A stretch of 64,000 bases of DNA from Tranzscheliella williamsii (taxonomy: Eukaryota > Basidiomycota > Ustilaginomycetes > Ustilaginales > Ustilaginaceae). A program made the translations under genes and the position numbers. Numbering within the stretch: the stretch's first letter is position 1; every line of letters starts with the position of its first letter. Location of the stretch: positions 1-64,000 of the forward strand of contig JALBYF010000068.1 of assembly GCA_023212725.1 (NCBI GenBank). Reading direction: 5' to 3'. Of this stretch, positions 19,982 through 28,738 are shown piece after piece. A model generated the notes under the pieces. That model searched no databases and was not told the DNA's origin. It was given only the letters and a program-made list of their open reading frames with translations.

Positions 19982-20316
19982 CGTCGACCAGATGCAATGT
20001 CCCGTATGGCAGCAGACACGAAAACAACGGCGGCAAGGCGTGGCAGCAGCTGGTAGGCAAGATGGCAAGTTACTGAAACGGTAGCTTGTTGAAGGAGAGA
20101 CGCTAGGCTGTATCAAGCTTCTTCCAAAAAAATGCTCTGCTCCGGCTCCGACTCACCCTCACCGTAACTCGGAGCTCTATATATATGTTAGATCTTAGAC
20201 CTTGGGATCCGGCTACCAAGCACCTTCTCCACATTTCAACCGCCCATCCAAGCTTCCGTGATTCTCAACCGGAACAACTTGCATCACCATCATTGTGCCA
20301 TCTCTAGAAAACGGTC
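19982..20316. promoter_or_regulatory. Divergent promoter, MRPS8 / DUF4505-like gene
   Basis: 335 bp between outward-pointing ATGs, with an alternating TA stretch (about 20173-20185) that could serve as a TATA-like element for the plus-strand gene. Confidence 0.45.
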
Positions 20317-21344
20317 ATGAAGCTTGTGTCGGCTGCAAGCAGCTCAGCCAGTCGGCCACTACTGCTGCGCGGTGCCTTTAGTATTCGACCAGTAGCAGCA
20401 CGTTGCTGGCTTGGGAACGCGACAGCTCCGCCTGTTGTCAGCTTCAGCACATCGATACACCGGAGGGAGCAGGGCAAGCCGTCCGAGAGCCGAACGCCTG
20501 GATTCAGGGTTTATAGATACGTGGTGGATGTGCACGGCCAGCTGTTTCTGCACGATGTTGTGCCCAAGAACCTTACCAGCTGTGAGTGCTAGCCTGTCCT
20601 TGCCCAGTGGGGCTGCACATGCCAATGTATTCATGAGGACCTGTTTGTTCGCGTCATTCGAGCACAGGCTTCAAAAGTGTTCCCTTTCTCGACTTTTTCT
20701 TCACCAGACTTGGACCTAATCCATTGTCTCAGACCGCCGGCCGGCTGTATTCGAGAGCGATCTCACGGCATGATATCCTGGCACCAGCTGCGTCCGACCT
20801 ACCCAAAGACTGGTCAGATCTTATGCCGTTCAACGGATGGCTGGGCGCCGGCCACCAGAACTGGACGCGGCAGAAGCTGTATGATGAAGCATGTAGACTA
20901 GGAAACGAGGAAGGGTACGAGTGGATTTCGCCGTGTGGACCCGAGCTCAACCTGGTCCGGACACAGGACACGCCAATCGTGTATCGCGAGCTGAGCGAGG
21001 ATGGTATGCTGCGCTGGGCGGGAAGCCTGGAGCAAGCATTCGAGCCGAATAACCTGCTCGTCGATCCGCAAAACGGCTACGTGTATCATCCCTCGCCACG
21101 TACTGATTCAGTCAAGCGACGGGCGAAACATAAGGACGGGTCGAAGCAGGGGACGGGGAACGAAGATAAGACGTGCAACGCCAAGCGGAATAAGTATGGG
21201 GATTACAGCCTGCTGGGCTCGAATCTGGTGCTGAGCCGGCTGGCGGATGGCCTGGAAATCGACGCCGACTGCTTCACGCACGGTCAAGGCGGCAGCATCG
21301 AGTGGCAAGGGAAAAGATTCAAACTAGGCCTGCTGGGAGGCTAG
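20317..21344 (+). CDS. DUF4505-family protein (C8orf82-like), two exons
   Basis: Exons 20317-20581 and 20668-21344 (GTGAGT donor, CACAG acceptor), 313 residues. The N-terminus is Arg/Ser/Ala-rich with almost no acids over about 40 residues, a likely mitochondrial presequence. The family core follows: VYRYVVDVHGQLFLHD, then across the junction NLTSCFK and FLDFFFTRLGPNPL. WISPCGPELNLVR and QDTPIVYREL are next, then YHPSPR and a C-terminal FKLGLLG. The exon boundary was placed by the family pattern NxTSCFK..FLDFFF, which only reads through with the acceptor at 20667. A Lys-rich, low-complexity insert (about 255-280) splits the C-terminal part. The function of the family is not established. Confidence 0.85.
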
Positions 21345-23138
21345 TGGCTGATACCACCCTAAAAAAATGGCTCTGATCAGAAGTTACTGAGTAGTGGGAT
21401 TGCCGCTGCCACGATGCTGTTAAGTGAAGGACCCCAGAAAAGCTCTGTATGGATCTTGTACTGGAAAACGCGGCTCTACCGACAGGGCCGAGCCACTCAC
21501 CGCCGCCAGCCGCAAAAAAGTGACGAATGTCCTCGCTGTTCCGAGGTCTTTGCGTGTAATTAAACGGCGACTGGTCGAACTATCAAATTCAGCTGTAACG
21601 GCAAAACCGTCCACAGCTTGACACCCACGGCATGCTGTTGACCGAATGCTAACGACACCATCACCCCCAAAGCTATGCAGTTGTGGATGCTCTGTGATGG
21701 AATGGCAAATTTTGCGACGCTGCAGAAGGATTCATTGACGTTAGCTGCTACAGTACAAGTGGAATTGACCGCCGTCAGATTTCCGAAGGGCGAAGGATAT
21801 GGCTCGTCCACTACCATTGGTTCGTTCTAGTGCTTCGCTACATGGAGCGGGCGGCATGCATTACTGCGTACTGTGACTCTGACTGTGACTGTTTCGGCGC
21901 ACTGTGATTCCGTCAGCAAATTAATAACCTCGTGCGGTTCGTAATGAGACATATGATCGACACGTCTGACCCAACCTAAGAGCCACAAGTCGCAGGGCGA
22001 TCCGCTTTTAGAACCACCTGCCGATTCCGACGTTTGCAATTCACAGTAACCGTTAGCTGGAGCCTGAAATCCACCACGCCTGACTCCTTGGCCGAGGTGT
22101 CTTGATCCCCACAGTGTCTTTGTCTCTTGAACGATTCACGGTGGGGTCCCCGCTGGAAGCAACCCGCAACTGAGCTTGTCGGTTGTCGTGCTAGGTACTA
22201 TCGCAGCTTCCAAAGATACCGGCGATTGGCACTTGTGCGTTCCATTCTCTTCTTCTAGATCGGTTTAGCTTCTATTCATGTGCGTGCCGAGGTGAAGCTT
22301 CAAAGTTCCAATTGCGATGTACAATCACATAGATGTGCATGCATGCATATGTGCAGCTGCAGCCGTGGTCGATGTTGATGCTGGTTCCTAAAATCCCCTC
22401 TCACATACCACCCCATTCTGCCTTCCCCTTTTGGGTCGCTTTTCGTTTTTCGTTCTTTCTCGAAAGAGGCGCTTTTTATGCTACAAGATGTGAGAGCTGA
22501 CGCTGTTAATTTCTTTTTTCTGCTCAAGGCAGACGGCACCTGAGCTGTATGCTGACATGGTGTGGGGCTTTGAACGCGCCTAGTCTTTGGCCTGATTGGT
22601 AGTGCTTCGACGACTCTCTTCAAACCGCGCATTTCTCTATCCCATGGCCTCTCGATCCGAAGCCCATCATCCAAGAGCTGCTCATCATCATCTCCACTTC
22701 ACCGTCTTCATTGCCATCGTCTTCACCGCACTCGCCACCCACCACCTCCGGTCGCTTGCTGCTACATACTTCGCACTCGGTATCATTGTTCAGCTTCTGT
22801 ACTCGACCTCCTGCGCTCCTGCCAAACCGCAGTCCCATAGATCCCGAAGACAGCCCTACAGTTTCAACCCGACCACCTTTCCTTGTCTTTCACCCTCCTC
22901 AGTTTGTCTGCTTCTAGTCCGGATTTAGCGTCGCAACTCGTACCGCCATTATCTCTGTTGACGTTGTGTGCCGTCCTCATATTACTACAACTGTTTCGTC
23001 GCGCAATCGCAGACCGTAGCCGGTTCTCAGTCAACATCCTCAGCGCCCGATCTTTCTCAATCTGCCCATAGCTCTTGTCGTTCTCTGGCACGCCGCCCAT
23101 CATCAGCTTGCTCTGCACGCTGCAGCTGGCCTGTAATC
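21345..23138. other. Long intergenic region, probably containing a 5' exon of the next gene
   Basis: 1.8 kb with no conserved protein identified. It has GTGACT-type short repeats near 21870-21895. An ATG at 22644 opens a frame with a hydrophobic stretch (HLHFTVFIAIVFTALA), in the same phase as the downstream membrane-protein gene but separated from it by stops at 22926 and 22959. It could be the missing signal-peptide exon. Confidence 0.4.
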
Positions 23139-24914
23139 ATGCAGATCGTCGGCGGGAGCAGCAGAGCCGGCTTGGAGATGAACAGAAGAGCTCCTCAAGG
23201 AGCCGCAGTGGACGATAGCCATCTCATCATGCAAAAGCGCTCGCCCTTTCCGTCACCAATTCCGTCTCCAGCCTTAGCATCACCACCTCAACCAACGGCA
23301 CCACCTACACGCCGTTCCTACCAGGATCCGGAGCATCTCCTGATCAGAGCCGACGACTTTGGACAGCGTTTAGCCGATACTAATTCAGCAGACAATAAGA
23401 GGCCAGCATCATCTTCTCTTAGGTCCCCAAGCGAAGAGATTCTTGGGCCATTCTGGGCCAGGAACATCGACGAAGTTATAGACATCAAGCGGGAGGTTAT
23501 GCAAACTAGACGGAGCAGAGTCCGGAACCCGGTGGGGACGCCCAGAGGCGTCCCAAAACCACAACCCCCTTCGCCGCACAAGGTCACAGACATCGCCGGG
23601 TCTGAAGCAATGCTTCTCAAACGTCAGACGGCCGACGAAGAGCGGTGCTATGTAGGCAACGCGGATCTTAGCTGTTATCCCACCTCTGGCACTACGGTCA
23701 CGCAAAACAACTGGAGCCGGTTCATTTGGAATGCCAACTATCCTCTCTTTATCGAGCGAGGCTACGTCGATGTCTACCTATTCCAGGAAGACACTGACCG
23801 GATGGTCACCTCGTGGACGTCGCAAGCCAACGGAGCTGGACGCCTGTCGTTCGAACCTACCGACTCCTGGTGGGCCAACAGAAATGCTGCGAATAACATC
23901 CGTCCCAACCAAAACATTTCGTGGCCCTTCTACTTTGTCGTTGTGCCTTCCGGCTCGGCTTTGACTGGCACAACTTCACGATTGGCCACCTTCACCGCCA
24001 TCCAGACAGCTGTACCGTATTCTATTGCTTCCTCCCGGTCCGCCGCCAGTGCAGCTGCGTCTTCTTCCAGTGCAGCCGCCGCAGCCGCAGCAAGCGCATC
24101 GGCTGCAGCATCCAATACCATCAGCAACGCTCCCACTTCCACCACCAATCCTACTTCCGCACTCCAGTCTAGTCTCAGCGCCGCGCTCGAATCGTCACTG
24201 CGTGCTTCTGGCCTCAGTGGTACCGAGACACTGCAAGGCACGACCACGGCAACCTTGTCTAACGGGTCTGTCGTCACCGCGACCGCCACTGCTCAGGCCA
24301 ATGGCGGTCGTCTTGGATCCTCCGGTTCCGACAGCGGTAACGGTCTCGCCATGCCTGTGTATGCTATCGTCCTGATCTCGGTGCTAGGATTTCTCGCGGT
24401 CGTCGCCGCGATCGTCGGCGCCTACTTCGGTATGGCCGCACTGCGCAGACGCCGTCAACGACAAAGGGGAGAGGGGAGCCACCGCAGCTCTTCACCCATG
24501 ATGGCTGCAGCGACAGGTTCCTTAGCAGGGACCAGCGCCACCGATGGTCCCCACGCAGGCGAAACGTCGCACATGCTGAGCGACGATGCGGCCGCGGGTG
24601 CCGCGGCTGGCGGCTTGGGTGCAGGTGGTGCGGCCATGGCGCGAGGCGCGTCCCGGTCAAGCCGCTACTCTGACGACCAACCGTTTACCACCGACGAAGC
24701 GTCCCGGATGGCCGATGCTTTCAGGAATGCTCTCCGAAATCCCGAGTTTGCGCTAGGCGTAGCGGGCGAATCCTCGGGCGGTGATGGAGACTCGCCCAAC
24801 GACAATGGCCATGGCAGCCGAGCATCCGCCTTACTGCGCGAAGAGTTGGCCGCCGAAGGCAAAGACCTCAGGAGTGTCGACGAACGCAAAAGGCCAACGT
24901 GGCACGACGAGTAA
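23139..24914 (+). CDS. Ser/Ala-rich single-pass membrane protein (sensor-like), N-terminus incomplete
   Basis: 591 residues from the first in-frame ATG; the open frame runs back to 22968 without an ATG. An extracellular-type domain (about 165-285) has ERCYVGNADLSCYPTSG, then WSRFIWNANYP, GYVDVYLFQED, and FEPTDSWW. It is followed by a Ser/Ala/Thr-rich stalk (about 290-395). One transmembrane helix (MPVYAIVLISVLGFLAVVAA, about 407-430) and a basic stop-transfer (RRRRQRQR) come next, then a Gly/Ala/Ser-rich cytosolic tail. This resembles the layout of cell-wall stress sensors and Axl2/Mid2-like proteins, but I cannot name the family. A type I protein needs a signal peptide, absent here, so an upstream exon is likely. 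Confidence 0.75.
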   Translation: MQIVGGSSRAGLEMNRRAPQGAAVDDSHLIMQKRSPFPSPIPSPALASPPQPTAPPTRRSYQDPEHLLIRADDFGQRLADTNSADNKRPASSSLRSPSEEILGPFWARNIDEVIDIKREVMQTRRSRVRNPVGTPRGVPKPQPPSPHKVTDIAGSEAMLLKRQTADEERCYVGNADLSCYPTSGTTVTQNNWSRFIWNANYPLFIERGYVDVYLFQEDTDRMVTSWTSQANGAGRLSFEPTDSWWANRNAANNIRPNQNISWPFYFVVVPSGSALTGTTSRLATFTAIQTAVPYSIASSRSAASAAASSSSAAAAAAASASAAASNTISNAPTSTTNPTSALQSSLSAALESSLRASGLSGTETLQGTTTATLSNGSVVTATATAQANGGRLGSSGSDSGNGLAMPVYAIVLISVLGFLAVVAAIVGAYFGMAALRRRRQRQRGEGSHRSSSPMMAAATGSLAGTSATDGPHAGETSHMLSDDAAAGAAAGGLGAGGAAMARGASRSSRYSDDQPFTTDEASRMADAFRNALRNPEFALGVAGESSGGDGDSPNDNGHGSRASALLREELAAEGKDLRSVDERKRPTWHDE

Positions 24915-25462
24915 GATGCGGACCTCTTATCACTGCCTTTCTCTCCCACATCCCTCTCTTCTCGGTCACCAACCAAAGTACAGGCCCTGGGCGGCGAGAC
25001 GGAATCCTGCCTTTGCCGCTTCCCAGCGTGCCTCACAAGACTCTCATTTGCTTTGCACCCATTTGCAACGGACACTTTCTTATCTACATAATCCTACAAC
25101 GTCGACGCCAGCAGCAAGCGCCCAAGTTTCCATCGTTCTTTACTGCAATCGTTCCACCTCACTTGGGATGCTCCAGAGCCACTTTGCGCAATCTTCTTCA
25201 CCTGCGCTCTGCTCGGTCGAGCCTTGGCCTTTGAGCTGGAAATCCCCCTTTCGTATTCTTTTGTGAACCATTACTCTTGACTAGCTTGTCTCACCACGTC
25301 ACGCAATACCCTTTCACCTTGACTCGAGCCCGAGACCGCACGGATATGGTTTATTGCGCAAGTCGAGGTGTCTGTTTGAGCAGGGCTAGACGAGTGCGTG
25401 CTAGCGGCTATGATGGTGCAGGCCGGCCGGCCTTTTTGCGGCTGTGTGTTGGCGCGGGGACG
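24915..25462. other. Convergent intergenic region
   Basis: 548 bp between the stop codons of the membrane-protein gene and SWC5. It should hold both 3' UTRs; no gene was recognised. Confidence 0.45.
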
Positions 25463-26371
25463 TTATCGGGCAGGGCCGCCGCCGCTGCCGCCCATGCGGC
25501 TGTTGACGCGGTCGAGGAAGTCGCGGCGCTCGAGGTAGCCCTTCATGTCGCCGAGGCCGCTTCCGCCGCCGGTGGTCTGCTGTTCGATCTCGGCGCGTTC
25601 CTGCTGGGTGAGGCCGCTGGGCCCGCCACTCTTGAAATTGTCCCAGTCGAGCTTGCTCTTTTCGAGCGTGTTTAGCTTTGTCGGTTTGCGGTTGGACAGG
25701 GTGGCGGAGAGCGAGGCGAGGGAGGAGCCTTTTTTCCTGCGAGGGGCTGGGCGGCCCGCGGGGGTGGGGGGGGGTGGGGTTGGCGCCGGGGGGGGTGAGG
25801 CAGTGGATGGCTGGGCCAGGTATGCGGCAGCGTCGGGGTGTGTGTGCGGAAGCAGTGTCGAGGAGGTGTGGATATGGCCGGCAAAGGTGTAGGTGGTGGG
25901 TACGCGGACGTGGTGGTCGGTGCTGGGCAGTGGCTGTGCCGGCGCGCCCGCCGCGCCCGCCGCGCCCGTCTTCATCGCCTCCCACTCTGCAGCGGCGCGC
26001 GCGCCCCCCGCATCCCCCCCGCCAGCAGCAGCACCCCTCACCACCTCAGCTTCAGCCGCCGCTTCCCTCCGCCGCCGCTTCCCCAGCGCGCCACCACCCA
26101 CATCCACCACCTCGTCGCGCTCGCGCTTCAGCGCGTCAAGCTCCTCCGCATCAATCCCCACCATTTTGCTCTCCCCCACGTCAGAAACCCCATCCGAGTC
26201 ATCGTCGCTCCCTCCGTCCCCGTCAGGAGCCCCGCGAGTCCGGCGCGCTTGTCCACCACCGCCCAGCGCCGCTACCGCCTCCGGAACAAAGTCGATATCG
26301 TCCTCCGAGTCATCCTCGTTCTCGCTGTCGCGCTCGATCTGCTTCGGCTTGGGCGGTGGAATACCCGCCAT
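25463..26371 (-). CDS. SWC5: SWR1-complex subunit Swc5 (BCNT/CFDP1 family)
   Basis: 302 residues from ATG 26369-26371 (MAGIPPPKPKQIER). The N-terminal part is strongly acidic (NEDDSEDDIDF, DGGSDDDSDG), as in Swc5, where acidic patches bind histones H2A-H2B. YTFAGHIH precedes a Pro-rich linker. The diagnostic BCNT domain is at the C-terminus (about 235-290): KLNTLEKSKLDWDNFK, then MKGYLERRDFLDRVNSR. Known role: Swc5 is needed for SWR1 to exchange H2A for H2A.Z. The Ala/Gly-rich middle is unusually GC-rich, and open frames on the other strand here are by-products of that. It follows the bHLH gene on the same strand. Confidence 0.92.
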   Translation of the reverse strand: MAGIPPPKPKQIERDSENEDDSEDDIDFVPEAVAALGGGGQARRTRGAPDGDGGSDDDSDGVSDVGESKMVGIDAEELDALKRERDEVVDVGGGALGKRRRREAAAEAEVVRGAAAGGGDAGGARAAAEWEAMKTGAAGAAGAPAQPLPSTDHHVRVPTTYTFAGHIHTSSTLLPHTHPDAAAYLAQPSTASPPPAPTPPPPTPAGRPAPRRKKGSSLASLSATLSNRKPTKLNTLEKSKLDWDNFKSGGPSGLTQQERAEIEQQTTGGGSGLGDMKGYLERRDFLDRVNSRMGGSGGGPAR

Positions 26372-26725
26372 TGTAGAACTAGCAACGGCGATTCGACTCA
26401 GCTTCGCAGGAAGGTGCAAGCACGGTCAGCGAGATGCTAGCGCATGGTGTTACAGAACATCGCGCCGAGAACGAGAGGCAATCCTCCACATCGGCAAGTG
26501 TCGAGCAACAACCTAGAAAAAATGGTAAAAAGAAAGAAACAGAAACAGAAAAAGAAGAGGAAAATCCATTTACGATTACTTGTGTGATACAGCCATCGTT
26601 GACAAGCAGGGTTCTCGCGTTTGAATGAGCAATGGATGCGTATGCATGCTAAAAATACATGATTGGCTGGTCCAGATGTATATGCTGTGATGAACGCGAC
26701 CGAGAAATGCCGGTGGGTAGGTCAG
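26372..26725. other. Intergenic between bHLH gene and SWC5
   Basis: 354 bp carrying the bHLH 3' UTR and SWC5 promoter. A purine-rich stretch of AGAAAC-like units lies at about 26515-26565. No gene seen. Confidence 0.45.
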
Positions 26726-28738
26726 CTACGCCTTCTTGACCGGTCCGATGCTGGCACAGCGGGTAGCCCGCTTGGCGTCGGAGTAGTCGAGCGCCTGCGC
26801 GTTGTGCCAGTCGCGCGGCTGTTGCAAGGTAGGCGAGCGGAAGGGGACGTGGGGCGGCGGGGAGATGGTGTGCATTGCAAAGGCAGACGGCGGTGGGCCA
26901 GGAGAGGCGCGGATCACGTAGTTCAAGGCGTGTGGCGAGTGCTCGAGCTCGTCCCTGTCGCCGTCCTTGTCGGTACTAGAGACTCTTCTGCGGCGGGGCG
27001 AGGCGTGGGCGGACTCGTCATCGGACCACCGCTTGGCTCCGCGCGGCTGTAGCGGCACTGAGGTCAGAGTCTCCGAAACGGAGGCTGCGTAGCGTTGAGC
27101 GTCGGCTTGGCCCGCCCAGCTGCTCGTTCGCGCAGCGACCTCGGGGGAGCATGTACTTGACAACGCCTCCCGGCTCAGATAAGCTGGCTGCCACCAGGCT
27201 GTGTTGGAAGACTGGCCGAATGCACTGGTCGGCATGCCACCGATGCGATGGCCCATGTCGGAATCTCCGCCACCACCGGCACCCCTCCGATGAGGACCCG
27301 GATTCTGCCTCGCGCCGCCATCTCCAGGCCGGCCAGGCCGACGCAGGCTGTCCTTTTCGTCGGGCGGACTGCGATTGCTGTAGCCAGGAGCAAGCCTCTC
27401 GGCGTTCTCTTGTTGGCTGCGCTCCACTATCGACTCTAACTCCTTAATGTACTCGAGCGCGCGTCGCAGAATCGTCGCCTTGCTGTCCTGGCCATCCCGA
27501 CAGGTGGGGATCGCCTGCCGCAGATCTTCGAATCCAGAGTTGATCGACTCGCGCCGCTTCTGTTCAGAGAGCAAGTGCGCCACCCGCCGGTTGGCATTCA
27601 GTGTGGTTGCCGTCGTCGACGTGGCAGCGGTCGAAGCCGAGGCAGTTCCGAGAGGAGTAGACGGCGTCGTCACAGGTATCACGCCTACCGTCGATGCTGG
27701 CCGTGGTGGGTTCATGCTTCCCAGTCCTGCCTGCCGCATTGACGCATGGCTCGAGCCGGCACCATACATTCTAGGTTCTGGCGGACTGTGGTTACCCGAG
27801 CCCACCGGCCGCTGTGTTGGGACGTAATAGCCAGGGGACAATGCATCGTCGCCACTGTTGTCCAGGGTGGCTCGTCGTCGTAAGCGCCTCAGTTCGTCAT
27901 CCACGTCATGTTGAAAAGGTCGACCGAATACAGTCGACTCCATCGGACGGTGACCAGCGTTGTGGTGGCCCAGCGCGACGTCGGCATGTTCAGCGCGTCG
28001 CCCTCTCTCATCGGCCCATTGCGCGTCATCGAACCTGAGCCTGTCTCGCATGGGAGGATCCAGAAGCGTGCTTGCCCTTTCACGCGGTAGAAGACCCGGT
28101 GGCCACGGCGATTCTTCGCGATAGACGCCAGCAAGATCCGGCGTCCGATAGGTATGTGCATCGCCAGCATTTCGTGGCCAGGATGACGACTGGGCTTCTC
28201 GATGTGCGCTGTACGGGTCTGAGAGGCTTCGTGACCCAGTGCGTCGAGAAACCTCGACCGCCATCCGTTCCAAACCGGGTGAAGGGCCCCGGTGCCATCT
28301 GCTTTCGTTGACGGAAGAGTTGCGCTCATCGAGCACCGGACCAAGCTTGGAAGGCCCGGCACCCTTGGTCTGGACAGGGTAGCCGTAGGCATCGCCACTG
28401 GGGTGGCGGCCATACATTGGCTCTGCGGCATACTCTCGTTCGGATGGCGGTGGAGCTTGACGGCTCGGTAGCGCGTTACGCAGCTCTAGACCTGAAGCCG
28501 GCCTCCATATGCGTGATCTCTCGTCGGCTTGCAAGTCGCCATCTTCTAATGAGTGGTCTGCCTCTCTCTTTATAGGTGTTGGTCGCCGCGCCAAGCTTCC
28601 GCCGTCACGTGAGATACTGGAGATGGGTGGCAAAACGTTGCGACCATCCGCCTGAATGTGGGCCGTGTAAGCCGCATCCACTGATGACGGCGGCGGCGTC
28701 CTATCGTCTCTTGCTTGCCGAGGGTTCATTTTCATCAT
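26726..28738 (-). CDS. bHLH transcription factor, E-box class
   Basis: 670 residues from ATG 28736-28738. The bHLH domain lies at about 378-446. Its basic region is HLLSEQKRRESINSGF, followed by helix 1 (EDLRQAIP), the loop (TCRDGQDSK) and helix 2 (ATILRRALEYIKELESIV) running into a short Glu/Gln-rich coil. The basic-region residues His5, Glu9 and Arg13 are the set known to read CACGTG. The rest is disordered: Arg/Ser/Pro-rich on both sides, with a basic CRRRVSST-like patch (ASPRRRRVSSTDKDGD) near residue 600. Targets cannot be inferred. An octamer TCACGTGA lies within its own coding region (28605-28612), and two further CACGTG sites lie upstream in the long gene-free stretch. Confidence 0.88.
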   Translation of the reverse strand: MMKMNPRQARDDRTPPPSSVDAAYTAHIQADGRNVLPPISSISRDGGSLARRPTPIKREADHSLEDGDLQADERSRIWRPASGLELRNALPSRQAPPPSEREYAAEPMYGRHPSGDAYGYPVQTKGAGPSKLGPVLDERNSSVNESRWHRGPSPGLERMAVEVSRRTGSRSLSDPYSAHREAQSSSWPRNAGDAHTYRTPDLAGVYREESPWPPGLLPRERASTLLDPPMRDRLRFDDAQWADERGRRAEHADVALGHHNAGHRPMESTVFGRPFQHDVDDELRRLRRRATLDNSGDDALSPGYYVPTQRPVGSGNHSPPEPRMYGAGSSHASMRQAGLGSMNPPRPASTVGVIPVTTPSTPLGTASASTAATSTTATTLNANRRVAHLLSEQKRRESINSGFEDLRQAIPTCRDGQDSKATILRRALEYIKELESIVERSQQENAERLAPGYSNRSPPDEKDSLRRPGRPGDGGARQNPGPHRRGAGGGGDSDMGHRIGGMPTSAFGQSSNTAWWQPAYLSREALSSTCSPEVAARTSSWAGQADAQRYAASVSETLTSVPLQPRGAKRWSDDESAHASPRRRRVSSTDKDGDRDELEHSPHALNYVIRASPGPPPSAFAMHTISPPPHVPFRSPTLQQPRDWHNAQALDYSDAKRATRCASIGPVKKA

